From: Nocardioides sp. YR527
GTDB taxonomy: Bacteria; Actinomycetota; Actinomycetes; Propionibacteriales; Nocardioidaceae
Assembly: GCF_900101045.1 (NCBI RefSeq)
Contig: NZ_FNFN01000006.1
Location: forward strand, 496,001-560,000
Direction: 5' to 3'
DNA: 64,000 nt
Shown here: in pieces, positions 24,507-32,429 of the stretch
Position numbering within the stretch: the first letter of the stretch is position 1
Layout of the letters: the number at the start of each line of letters is the position of its first letter
Notes under the pieces: generated by a model
The model's database searches: none
Told to the model about the DNA's origin: nothing
What the model saw: the letters and a program-made list of their open reading frames with translations, nothing else
Translations under genes and position numbers: made by a program

Positions 24507-25756
24507 TGTCACACTCACTCCTGATGACCGAGTGGGATGCACCGATCCGGACCCTGCGACCGGAGCCGTTCAGCGGGCAGGCGCTCGTCGAGCGGCTCCG
24601 GCTGACCGGACTGTCGCTGGGCTATGCCCTGATGATGGCGCCCGCGCTGGTGCTGGTGATCCTCACCGTGCTCTCGATCCCGCTCGGGCTGGTGTTCGGG
24701 GTCGGCATCGGGATCGCCCTGGGTGCGGTGCCGGCCACCGAGGCCGTCGCCGGAGTGCATCGGCGGGTGAGCGGCATGCTTCTGGGGGAGAGGATCCCGG
24801 AGACGTACGCGGACCTGAGTGCGCGGCCCGTCCTCAGCCGGCCGTTCCGGTGGCTTCGGGAGAAGGCGCGCTGGCGCGACTTCGCCTTCTGCTGCTTCTC
24901 GGCGACCGGTGGCTTCGTACTCTCCCTGCTGCCCGTGGCGTTCGTGACCGCGCCGCTGACCTGGCTGATCCTGGCGTTCGTCGGCATCAACTGGGTGGCC
25001 TGGCTGCTGCTCCTGCTCACCGGCCCGCTGCTGCTGGTGTGGTGGGTGGCGACGCCGGGTCTCGTCCGGGCGCGGGCGGTGGCCGAGCGTGGCATCTTCG
25101 GCCAGGACCAGGTCGCCGCGCTGGCCGCCAGGGTGGAGAAGGTCGAGTCGACCCGTGCCGAGACGCTGGACCACTCGGCGGCCGAGCTGCGCCGCATCGA
25201 GCGTGACCTCCACGACGGTGCCCAGGCCAGGATCGCCGCCGTCGGGATGAGCGTCGGGCTGGCCGAGAAGCTGATGTCGACCGACCCGGATGCCGCCGCC
25301 GAGCTGCTGCGTGAGGCCCGCGAGACCACGGTGTCCGCGCTCGAGGACCTGCGTGGAGTCGTACGCGGCATCCTGCCGCCCGTGCTCGCCGACCGTGGCC
25401 TCGTGGGAGCCGTCCAGGCCCTCACCGCCGGACTGCCGCTGCCGGTCACCGTCGCCATCGACCTGCCCGGGCGCCTGCCCGACCCTGTCGAGTCGGCGGC
25501 CTACTTCGCGGTGGCCGAGTGCCTGGCCAACGCGGTCAAGCACTCCGGTGCCGACCGGGCGTTCGTACGCGGCAGCCACAACGGGCAGCGGCTGCGGATC
25601 GTCGTGGGCGACAACGGCCGCGGCGGCGCCGATGCGACCGGGCACGGGCTCGCCGGGGTCGCGACCCGACTGGCGGCCTTCGACGGCACCGTCGAGGTCG
25701 AGAGCCCCTCCGGCGGCCCGACCCTGATTACGCTGGAGGTGCCTTGCCGGATCTGA
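24506..25756 (+). CDS. DesK/NarX-type sensor histidine kinase
   Basis: 416 aa. Four membrane segments lie in the first 190 residues in two pairs (near 33-75 and 135-175), with no large sensor loop. The HisKA_3 motif ERDLHDGAQARIAAVGMSV holds His236. The ATPase has N-box LANAVKHSGA and DNGRGGADATGHGLAGVATRL. Such membrane-embedded kinases often sense envelope stress or the exporter itself. Its 3' end overlaps the regulator start by 13 nt. Confidence 0.92.
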   Translation: MSHSLLMTEWDAPIRTLRPEPFSGQALVERLRLTGLSLGYALMMAPALVLVILTVLSIPLGLVFGVGIGIALGAVPATEAVAGVHRRVSGMLLGERIPETYADLSARPVLSRPFRWLREKARWRDFAFCCFSATGGFVLSLLPVAFVTAPLTWLILAFVGINWVAWLLLLLTGPLLLVWWVATPGLVRARAVAERGIFGQDQVAALAARVEKVESTRAETLDHSAAELRRIERDLHDGAQARIAAVGMSVGLAEKLMSTDPDAAAELLREARETTVSALEDLRGVVRGILPPVLADRGLVGAVQALTAGLPLPVTVAIDLPGRLPDPVESAAYFAVAECLANAVKHSGADRAFVRGSHNGQRLRIVVGDNGRGGADATGHGLAGVATRLAAFDGTVEVESPSGGPTLITLEVPCRI

Positions 25757-26394
25757 GGGTGGTCCTGGGCGAGGACCAGGCGCTGCTCCGCGTCGGCCTC
25801 ACCCGGATCCTCGAAGCGGGCGGGATCGAGGTCGTCGAGGCCGTCGACAACGCGCCCGCCCTGGCGCGGGCCCTGGTCCGGCCCGACGTGGACGCGGCCG
25901 TGGTCGACGTACGTCTCCCGCCGTCCTTCACCACCGAGGGCATCACCGCGGCGATCGAGGCCAGACGGGCGCGGTCAGGTTTTCCGGTGCTGGTGCTGAG
26001 CCAGTACGTCGAGCCGCTCTACGCTCGCGACCTGCTCGCCGGGGGAGAGGGCGCGGTCGGCTACCTGCTCAAGGACCGTGTCGCCGACGTCGACGCCTTC
26101 CTCGGGGTGGTACGCCAGGTCGCCGGCGGCGGGACCGTGCTCGACCCGGAGGTCGTCGCCGCGCTCCTCACCCGCCGCGAACGCCCGCTCGACCGGCTCA
26201 CCGAGCGTGAGCGCGAGGTGATGACGCTGATCGCCGAGGGCCGCTCCAACGCCGCCATCGCCGCCCGGCTCTTCGTCACCGAGAAGGCGGTCGGCAAACA
26301 CATCAGCTCGATCCTCACCAAGCTCGACCTCCCCCAGGCCGGCGACGACAACCGCCGAGTCCTCGCCGTCCTGGCCTGGCTCAACGACACCTGA
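25744..26394 (+). CDS. NarL/LuxR-family response regulator
   Basis: 216 aa from TTG 25744, chosen because GGAGG lies 4 nt upstream and the receiver starts at once (LRVVLGEDQALLRVGL). Asp55 in AVVDVRLPP is the phospho-acceptor, with Lys in GYLLKDRV. The C-terminal LuxR helix-turn-helix is complete (LTEREREVMTLIAEGRSNAAIAARLFVTEKAV and the KHISSILTKLDL end). It is the last gene of the ABC/two-component operon and should control it. Confidence 0.93.
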   Translation: MPDLRVVLGEDQALLRVGLTRILEAGGIEVVEAVDNAPALARALVRPDVDAAVVDVRLPPSFTTEGITAAIEARRARSGFPVLVLSQYVEPLYARDLLAGGEGAVGYLLKDRVADVDAFLGVVRQVAGGGTVLDPEVVAALLTRRERPLDRLTEREREVMTLIAEGRSNAAIAARLFVTEKAVGKHISSILTKLDLPQAGDDNRRVLAVLAWLNDT

Positions 26395-26395
26395 G

Positions 26396-26553
26396 CGAGG
26401 CGTCACCCACGTCGGCCGAGGCGTCACGTACGTCGGCCGAGACGTCACGTACGTCGGCCGAGACGTCAAACTGGTGCCAGCTCGGCCGACCGTGGTGCCA
26501 GCTCGGCCGACCGTGGTGACGCCTCGGCCGACCGGGGTGACGCCTCGGCGAGG
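26396..26553. repeat. Array of 21-bp units in two opposing blocks
   Basis: Block 1 has three units of 21 bp (26396-26416, 26417-26437, 26438-26458) plus a half unit, of type CGAGGCGTCACGTACGTCGGC. Block 2 has four units (26473-26493, 26494-26514, 26515-26535, 26536-26553), of type GGTGACGCCTCGGCCGACCG. The blocks are inverted relative to each other and share GGCCGAGGCGTCAC and its complement. The array fills the gap between the convergent regulator and nadA genes. It probably acts as a bidirectional terminator. Confidence 0.85.
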
Positions 26554-26556
26554 GTG

Positions 26557-27741
26557 TCAGTCGTCAGCGGCGGCGGCCGGAGCCAGCCCCGGCAGGTCGA
26601 GCATGCGCTGCAGGGCGAGCTTGGCGTAGCGCTCGGTGTCGGGGTCGACCTCGATGCGGTTGACGACCTGACCCTCGACGAGGGACTCGAGGGCCCAGAC
26701 GAAGTGGGGGAGGTCGATGCGGTTCATCGTCGAGCAGTAGCAGACGGTGCGGTCGAGGAAGACGATGCGCTTGTCCGGGTGGGCGTTGGCGAGGCGCTTG
26801 ACCAGGTTGAGCTCGGTGCCGATCGCCCAGGCCGACCCGGCGGGAGCCGCCTCGATGGTCGAGATGATGAACTCGGTCGAGCCGACCAGGTCGGCCTTGA
26901 GGACGACCTCGTGCTGGCACTCGGGGTGGACCAGGATCTGCACACCCGGGATCTCGGCGCGCAGGTCGTCGATGGTGTCGGGGGAGAACCGGCCGTGGAC
27001 CGAGCAGTGGCCCTTCCACAGGATCACCTTGGCCGCCTGGAGCTCCTCGGCGGACAGGCCGCCGCCGGGCTTGAGCGGGTCCCAGACCACGCAGTCGCCC
27101 AGGGACATGCCGAGCTTGAGCACGGCGGTGTTGCGGCCGAGGTGCTGGTCGGGGAAGAAGAGCACCTTGGCGTCGGACTTCTGCTCGAAGGCCCACTCCA
27201 GCACGGCCTGCGCGTTGGACGAGGTGCACACGACGCCGTCGTGGCGTCCGCAGAACGCCTTGATGTCGGCCGAGGAGTTCATGTACGTCACCGGCACGAC
27301 CTGCTCGGCCACCCCGGCCTCCTCCAGCGCCGCCCAGGCCTTCTCGACCTGGCCCAGCCGCGCCATGTCGGCCATCGAGCACCCGGCCGCCAGGTCGGGG
27401 AGGATGACCGCCTGTGACGGCGAGGTGAGGATGTCGGCCGACTCGGCCATGAAGTGCACGCCGCAGAAGACGATGTACTCCGCGTCCGGGCGGGCGGCGG
27501 CGTCGCGCGCGAGCTTGAAGGAGTCCCCGGTCACGTCAGCGAACTCGATGACCTCGTCGCGCTGGTAGTGGTGTCCGAGGACGAACACCTTCTCGCCGAG
27601 CTTCTCCTTGGCGGCGATCGCGCGCTTGACCAGGTCGGGGTCGGAGGCCGCCGGCAGGTCGCCGGGGCACTCGACGCCACGCTCGGAGTTCAGGTCGGTG
27701 CCGCGCCCCAGGGGGAGCAGCGGGAGGTCGACAGTCGTCAT
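26557..27741 (-). CDS. nadA: Quinolinate synthase
   Basis: 394 aa from ATG 27741; the open frame extends upstream to 28092 but is not needed. It condenses iminoaspartate with dihydroxyacetone phosphate to quinolinate in NAD synthesis, using a [4Fe-4S] cluster. Typical motifs: LGHHYQRDEVIEFAD, CGVHFMAESA, AGCSMADM, TYMNSSA, CTSSNA, KGHCSVHGRF and HPECQHEV. From the spacing in the Bacillus-type group, Cys121, Cys246 and Cys334 or Cys336 are the likely cluster ligands. nadB and nadC are not adjacent. TATTAT 7 nt before the ATG suggests a leaderless transcript. Confidence 0.95.
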   Translation of the reverse strand: MTTVDLPLLPLGRGTDLNSERGVECPGDLPAASDPDLVKRAIAAKEKLGEKVFVLGHHYQRDEVIEFADVTGDSFKLARDAAARPDAEYIVFCGVHFMAESADILTSPSQAVILPDLAAGCSMADMARLGQVEKAWAALEEAGVAEQVVPVTYMNSSADIKAFCGRHDGVVCTSSNAQAVLEWAFEQKSDAKVLFFPDQHLGRNTAVLKLGMSLGDCVVWDPLKPGGGLSAEELQAAKVILWKGHCSVHGRFSPDTIDDLRAEIPGVQILVHPECQHEVVLKADLVGSTEFIISTIEAAPAGSAWAIGTELNLVKRLANAHPDKRIVFLDRTVCYCSTMNRIDLPHFVWALESLVEGQVVNRIEVDPDTERYAKLALQRMLDLPGLAPAAAADD

Positions 27742-27748
27742 GATGACG

Positions 27749-27754
27749 ATAATA
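27749..27754 (-). promoter_or_regulatory. -10 element for leaderless nadA
   Basis: TATTAT on the minus strand ends 7 nt before ATG 27741, with no Shine-Dalgarno between. It lies in the 35-bp gap after the TetR gene, so nadA can be transcribed separately from it. Confidence 0.6.
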
Positions 27755-27776
27755 CATGGGTCGCCGGTGGTGCCCG

Positions 27777-28355
27777 CTAGACGCCCAGAATCGCGTCGAC
27801 CATGGCGACCTGGCCCGCCCGTGACCCTGAGCCCGGGTCGAGGACCGCGACCACCTGCGCCCCGATCAGGGTCGTTATCAGCAGGTCGACCGATCCGGGG
27901 ACGTCGGTCGCAGGCACCTCCCCGGCGTCGACGGCCTCCTGCCAGTGCCGCCTCATGCGCTGCTTCCAGGCGGCCACCGCGGTGTTGTTGACCGTGGCCA
28001 GGGCGTCGTCGTTCATCGCCCGCTGCCACAGCGACATCGCGATCCGTGCCTCCAGGGCGGTTTCCTGCGCGAGCGGCATGATCTCGTGGCACATCCGGCG
28101 CAGGGCGGCGAGTCCGGTGTGGCGGCCGACGGACGCCTCGATGCGCTCGTTGGTGGCATCGAGGACGTGCTCGTACGCCGCCCGCAGGATCTCCTCCTTG
28201 CCGGCGAAGTAGTGGCTGAGTGCGCCGTTGGTGTAGCCCGCCTCGGCGGCGAGGTCACGCATGTTGACGCCGTCGACGCCGCGCGCGGCCAGCAGTCGCC
28301 AGGCGGCCGCGATGATCGCGCGGCGGCGCTCGTCGTGATCGACCAACCGTGGCAT
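27777..28355 (-). CDS. TetR-family regulator (BetI/PuuR-like context)
   Basis: 192 aa from ATG 28355, with GGAAGGAG about 8 nt upstream; longer open frame ignored. The N-terminal helix-turn-helix is RRAIIAAAWRLLAARGVDGVNMRDLAAEAGYTNGALSHYFAGKEEIL. The C-terminal ligand domain is helical and BetI-like. The gene diverges from a permease-amine oxidase pair, so I infer a repressor of that pair that responds to an amine or its aldehyde. An inverted repeat at 28433-28454 in the shared region is the candidate operator. Confidence 0.9.
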   Translation of the reverse strand: MPRLVDHDERRRAIIAAAWRLLAARGVDGVNMRDLAAEAGYTNGALSHYFAGKEEILRAAYEHVLDATNERIEASVGRHTGLAALRRMCHEIMPLAQETALEARIAMSLWQRAMNDDALATVNNTAVAAWKQRMRRHWQEAVDAGEVPATDVPGSVDLLITTLIGAQVVAVLDPGSGSRAGQVAMVDAILGV

Positions 28356-28432
28356 CAGGCTCCTTCCGGGGCGGCCTAAAGGTCTTACCGATGTCGGCGG
28401 ACGCGTCGCCGATGTAGCGTGCGTCACATCTT

Positions 28433-28454
28433 TGGTTCTACGTCCGTTGAACCA
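28433..28454. promoter_or_regulatory. Candidate TetR operator
   Basis: TGGTTC and GAACCA form perfect 6-bp arms separated by 10 bp, in the divergent region between the TetR gene and the permease start (28475). TetR regulators usually bind such palindromes next to their own gene. The site is 20 bp from the permease ATG. Confidence 0.55.
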
Positions 28455-28474
28455 TAACGCATCAGGGAGTACCC

Positions 28475-29887
28475 ATGGTCGACACCACACCGGCGGAGGC
28501 ACCGGCCACCGCATCGTCGTTGAAGGGCTCGATCGGCGTCGCCGGCATCGTGTTCCTCGTCATCGCCGCAGCCGCACCGCTCACCGCGGTCGCCGGCTCC
28601 CTGCCCGTGATGATCGCCCTCGGCAACGGGGCGGGCGCCCCGATGGCGTACGTCGTCGCGGCTGCCGTCCTCCTCGTCTTCAGCGTCGGCTACGCCGCGA
28701 TGAGCCGATCGGTGACGGACACCGGAGCGTTCTACGCGTACGTCACCCAGGGGCTCGGCACCTCGCCGGGACTGGGGGCGGCCGCGCTGGCACTGCTCGC
28801 CTACACGACCATCCAGGCCGCCATCTACGGCCTCGCCGCCGCGACGATGCGTGACGTCGTCCTGCGGTTCGGAGGCCCGGACCTGCCGTGGTGGCTGTGG
28901 GCCGGCGTCCTGATCGCCGTTGTCGCGCTCCTCGGCTATCGCAGCATCGACCTCGGGGCGAAGGTGCTCGGCATCCTGCTCGTCGCGGAGATCGCGCTCA
29001 TCGTGATGCTCTCCGCCGCCGTCCTGCTCCAGGGAGGGGCACAGGGTGTCGACGTCGCCTCGTTCACCCCGTCGTCGTTCTTCTCCGGCTCGCCGGGGAT
29101 CGCCCTGATGTTCGCGATCGGCTCCTTCGTCGGCTTCGAGGCCACGGCGATCTACGGCGAGGAGGCCCGCGACCCCAAGCGGACCGTGCCGATCGCGACC
29201 TACGTCGCCGTCGGCACGATCGGGGTCCTGTACGCGGTCGCGAGCTGGGCACTGGTGCTCGCGTTCGGGAGCGACCAGGTGCAGGCCGCCGCGCAGGCCG
29301 ACCCGGCCGGCCTCACCTTCACCGCCGCTGCCGCCTTCCTCGGCGGCACCGCCGCCGACGTGATGATGGTGATGCTCGTGACCAGCCTCTTCGCGGCGCT
29401 GCTGGCCTTCCACAACGCGATCGCGCGCTACGTCTTCGCCCTGGCCCGTGCCGGGCACGCGCCACGACCGCTGATGGGCGTCCACCTGCGGCACGGGTCC
29501 CCGTACGTCGGCTCGCTGGTCCAGACGGCGACGGCCGTCGTCCTCGTGGGCGCCTTCGCGCTGGCCGGCGCCGACCCGGTCCTGGAGCTGTTCACCTGGA
29601 TGGCCGGGGTCTCGATCGTGGCGATCCTCGCCGTCATGCTCCTCACCAGCGTCGCGATCGTCGTGTTCTTCCGGCGTGAGGGCGGCGACACCCGGTGGTG
29701 GCACACCAGGATCGCGCCCGTCCTGGGAGCGATCGGGCTGCTCGGCATCTCCGCGCTGGTGATCGACAACTTCACCACCCTCATCGGCGGCTCCACGACG
29801 CTCGCCAACGGCTTCCTCGTCGCCGTCGTCGTGACGTACGTCCTGGGCGCCCTCGTCGGCCGCAGACGCCCCGCACGCCGTGGCTGA
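28475..29887 (+). CDS. APC-superfamily amino acid/amine permease
   Basis: 470 aa, about twelve membrane segments. The first has the APC core signature GSIGVAGIVFLVIAAAAPLTAVAGSLP, and GFEATAIYGEEARDPKRTVP is the conserved loop after TM6. GGAG precedes the ATG. The next gene is a flavin amine oxidase, which suggests uptake of an amine such as putrescine, tyramine or a related compound for oxidation inside the cell; the exact substrate cannot be read from sequence. Confidence 0.9.
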   Translation: MVDTTPAEAPATASSLKGSIGVAGIVFLVIAAAAPLTAVAGSLPVMIALGNGAGAPMAYVVAAAVLLVFSVGYAAMSRSVTDTGAFYAYVTQGLGTSPGLGAAALALLAYTTIQAAIYGLAAATMRDVVLRFGGPDLPWWLWAGVLIAVVALLGYRSIDLGAKVLGILLVAEIALIVMLSAAVLLQGGAQGVDVASFTPSSFFSGSPGIALMFAIGSFVGFEATAIYGEEARDPKRTVPIATYVAVGTIGVLYAVASWALVLAFGSDQVQAAAQADPAGLTFTAAAAFLGGTAADVMMVMLVTSLFAALLAFHNAIARYVFALARAGHAPRPLMGVHLRHGSPYVGSLVQTATAVVLVGAFALAGADPVLELFTWMAGVSIVAILAVMLLTSVAIVVFFRREGGDTRWWHTRIAPVLGAIGLLGISALVIDNFTTLIGGSTTLANGFLVAVVVTYVLGALVGRRRPARRG

Positions 29888-29933
29888 CCGCCCTCTCCGA
29901 CCCCACCCCGACCACTCGACCACAGGAGCACCC

Positions 29934-31277
29934 ATGAACCCCACCTCCGCCCGGCCCTCCGTCATCGTCGTCGGCGCCGGCTTCTCCGGCCTCGTCGCCG
30001 CCCGCGAGCTCGAGGCTGCGGGTGTCGACGTCCGCATCTACGAGGCCCGCGACCGGATCGGCGGGCGCGCCTGGACCGACGAACGCCTCGGCGGGCACGC
30101 CCTGGAGATGGGTGCCACCTGGGTCCACTGGATGCAGCCCTTCGTCTGGACCGAGATCACCCGTTACGGCCAGCAGATCCACCCCAGCCCCGACATCGAG
30201 GAGGCGTACTGGGTCAGCGAGGGCGCGGTCCGCCGCGGCACCGAGCACGAGCTCGACGAGAAGCTCGCGCGGCTGCAGGAGGTGATCTTCGAGGGCTCGC
30301 GAGAGCTCTTCCCCTACCCGCACGACCCGCTGTTCGTGCTCGAGTCCGAGGACACCGACCCCGACCTGCGCGAGCGCTTCCTGGCCGCGGACAAGGGCAG
30401 CGTCCTCGACTGCCTCCGCACCGGCGGGTTCAGCCAGGAGGAGATCGACCTCGCCGACTCCTACTGGTCGGCCGGCTACCAGGGCTCGACCGCGACCGCC
30501 TCACCGCTGATGGCGAAGCACTGGGCCTCGCTCAGCGACCACCGCAGCTCCCTGATGGACGAGCAGACCCTGCGGTTCAAGCTGACCCGTGGCATGCGCG
30601 GACTCTACGAGGCCATCGCGGCCGACCTGCGCTGCCCGATCGCCCTCGCGACGCCGGTGCGGTCCGTCGACCACGACGAGAGCGGTGCCCGGGTCGTCCT
30701 CGCGACCGGTGAGGAGATCGAGGCCGACGCGGTCATCGTGACCGCCCCGATCGGGGCGCTGGGGAACATCGAGTTCACCCCGCCGCTGAGCGACCTGCAG
30801 CGTGAGGTCGTCGCGGAGGGGACCAACTCGGTCGGCTTCAAGATCTGGATCAAGGTCGCCGGACGGCACTCCGTGATCGCCGGGGCACCGGGGGACAACC
30901 CGATCTCGCTGCTGCGCAGCGAGTACTTCCTCGAGGAGGAGGACGCCACGATCCTGGTCGGGTTCGGGTCGGACCACACGAGGATCGACCTCGAGGACAT
31001 CGGGTCGGCCCAGCGTGCTGTCGACGTCTGGGACGCCGGCCTGTCGGTGATCGACTGCGGCGGCCACGACTGGGTCGCCGACCCGTGGTCGGGCCAGACC
31101 TGGGCCACGGTGCGCTCCGGCCGGTTCGTCGACGGCTGGAGCCACTTCAACCAGACCACGACCCGGCTCCATCTGGCCGGCGCCGACTTCGCCCAGGGGT
31201 GGAACGGTGTCGTCGTCGACGGTGCGATCGAGTCGGGGATCACGACCGCCCGGAAGGTGATCGCCGACCTGCGATGA
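29934..31277 (+). CDS. Flavin monoamine oxidase-family protein
   Basis: 447 aa from ATG 29934 with AGGAG upstream. The FAD-binding dinucleotide motif is VIVVGAGFSGLVAARELEAAG, followed by YEARDRIGGRAWT. The C-terminal FAD block is HLAGADFAQGWNGVVVDGAIESG. It should oxidise a primary amine to an aldehyde with release of ammonia and peroxide. It is transcribed with the permease and faces a TetR gene, so a small inducible amine-catabolic unit is likely. No aldehyde dehydrogenase is present nearby. Confidence 0.9.
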   Translation: MNPTSARPSVIVVGAGFSGLVAARELEAAGVDVRIYEARDRIGGRAWTDERLGGHALEMGATWVHWMQPFVWTEITRYGQQIHPSPDIEEAYWVSEGAVRRGTEHELDEKLARLQEVIFEGSRELFPYPHDPLFVLESEDTDPDLRERFLAADKGSVLDCLRTGGFSQEEIDLADSYWSAGYQGSTATASPLMAKHWASLSDHRSSLMDEQTLRFKLTRGMRGLYEAIAADLRCPIALATPVRSVDHDESGARVVLATGEEIEADAVIVTAPIGALGNIEFTPPLSDLQREVVAEGTNSVGFKIWIKVAGRHSVIAGAPGDNPISLLRSEYFLEEEDATILVGFGSDHTRIDLEDIGSAQRAVDVWDAGLSVIDCGGHDWVADPWSGQTWATVRSGRFVDGWSHFNQTTTRLHLAGADFAQGWNGVVVDGAIESGITTARKVIADLR

Positions 31278-31285
31278 GATCCGCC

Positions 31286-32335
31286 TCAGGCGCGCAGGGG
31301 CCGGACGGCCTCCCAGGCAGGGTCGGTGTCGACCCGGGTGACGACGTCGCCGTGGACCCAGCCGTCGACCGTCTCCTCGAGCCGTTGCGGGGCCGAGGTG
31401 GTGGGGTCGACGTAGGCGTGCAGAAGGCGTACGCCGTTGGTGGTCTCGTGCGCCACGACGCGGCCGTCGGGGCCGAGGGTCGAGGCGAGCCGGTCCTCGA
31501 GCTGGTCGAGCTCGAGCAGGGCGTCGGGGGAGGGGAGGCCCCGCTCGGCGAAGCCGACGTAGGGGACCATCACGCCGACATGATGGGTCAGGTTGGGTGC
31601 GGTGACCGGGTGCAGGGGCACGACCGCGCTCGCGACCACCGGTCCCTGCGGGCTCTCCGCGTGGAGCAGCACCCAGGCCGGGTTGCCGTCGGGGTCGACG
31701 TACTCGGTGCGGAGGTTGCCCACGGCGACGCGCAGCCCGTCGAGGCCGAAGCCGTCGCGGGGACGGGCGGCGGTCGTCTCGACCTCGCCGATCCACAGCT
31801 CCGTGCTGGACTCGCCCAGCGCCGTGTCGAGGGCGTGGAAGGCGACCTGGAGGCGAGCGTCGTCGTCGAGGTCGGGGAAGGCCGGGTGGAAGAGGGTGAG
31901 GTCGAAGTGGGCGCCGTTCTGCCGGGCGGCGACCAGCACGTCGGCCAGCCGGATGGCGGCGCCGCCAGGGGTGGTGAGCACCGCCTCGACCGGATCCTCG
32001 ACCGGCGGGCGCTGGTCGCTGAACTCCCAGGCCGAGACGTCGTCGGGCTCGGGGGCGGCGAGCAGCCAGCGGCGGGCCAGCGCGCGATGGTCCGGGTTGC
32101 CGCCCGCCGAGACGACCAGCAGCCGGCCCCCCAACGGCCCGGGTCCGACCTCCCAGCTCAGGCCCGCCTCGATCGCGTCGATCCGCCTGGCCAGCAGTGC
32201 GACCAGAGCCTTCTGGTCGTCGGCGTCGAGCGCCGCACCGCAGGCCAGGGCGCCCTTCTGGGCCCACCAGCTCCAGAAGCCATTGATCCGCCTGGTCTCT
32301 GACTCGCCGGCACTGCGCCGCCCGAAGATCCGCAC
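31286..32335 (-). CDS. DUF695-like protein of unknown function
   Basis: 349 aa, no membrane segment. The start GTG 32335 is 6 nt after a -10-like TAAGGT. The first half has a lineage-type domain (FWSWWAQKGALACGAALDADDQ). The second half has a pattern resembling DUF695 (VMVPYVGFAERGLPSPDALLELDQLEDRL, then VVAHETTNGVRLLHAYVD). I assign the family only tentatively. It converges with the amine oxidase gene, 8 bp apart, and diverges from glycerate kinase. Confidence 0.75.
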   Translation of the reverse strand: MRIFGRRSAGESETRRINGFWSWWAQKGALACGAALDADDQKALVALLARRIDAIEAGLSWEVGPGPLGGRLLVVSAGGNPDHRALARRWLLAAPEPDDVSAWEFSDQRPPVEDPVEAVLTTPGGAAIRLADVLVAARQNGAHFDLTLFHPAFPDLDDDARLQVAFHALDTALGESSTELWIGEVETTAARPRDGFGLDGLRVAVGNLRTEYVDPDGNPAWVLLHAESPQGPVVASAVVPLHPVTAPNLTHHVGVMVPYVGFAERGLPSPDALLELDQLEDRLASTLGPDGRVVAHETTNGVRLLHAYVDPTTSAPQRLEETVDGWVHGDVVTRVDTDPAWEAVRPLRA

Positions 32336-32341
32336 GAAACG

Positions 32342-32347
32342 ACCTTA
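32342..32347 (-). promoter_or_regulatory. -10 element for a leaderless DUF695-like gene
   Basis: TAAGGT on the minus strand ends 6 nt before GTG 32335, with no Shine-Dalgarno. It is back to back with the glycerate kinase element 70 bp away. Confidence 0.6.
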
Positions 32348-32417
32348 ACGCGACGCATGCGGAATGTTTACGACACCGAGAACATCAGGTGGAACGCCTC
32401 GTGCTTCCGTGCGCGGG

Positions 32418-32423
32418 TAGGTT
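32418..32423 (+). promoter_or_regulatory. -10 element for leaderless glycerate kinase
   Basis: TAGGTT ends 6 nt before ATG 32430, with no Shine-Dalgarno between. Confidence 0.6.
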
Positions 32424-32429
32424 TCGGCC

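Noticed and set aside
25975..26469. Minus-strand frame with a repeated seven-residue peptide (TSRPTYV type)
   Set aside because: The peptide repeat is only the reading of the 21-bp DNA units in one frame and continues into the antisense strand of the regulator gene.
26396..26553. CRISPR array
   Set aside because: Units are 21 bp and contiguous with no unique spacers, orientation flips in the middle, and there are no cas genes.
28424..30037. 537-codon minus-strand frame opposite the permease
   Set aside because: Low-complexity Asp/Gly/Arg composition and full overlap with a clear APC permease.
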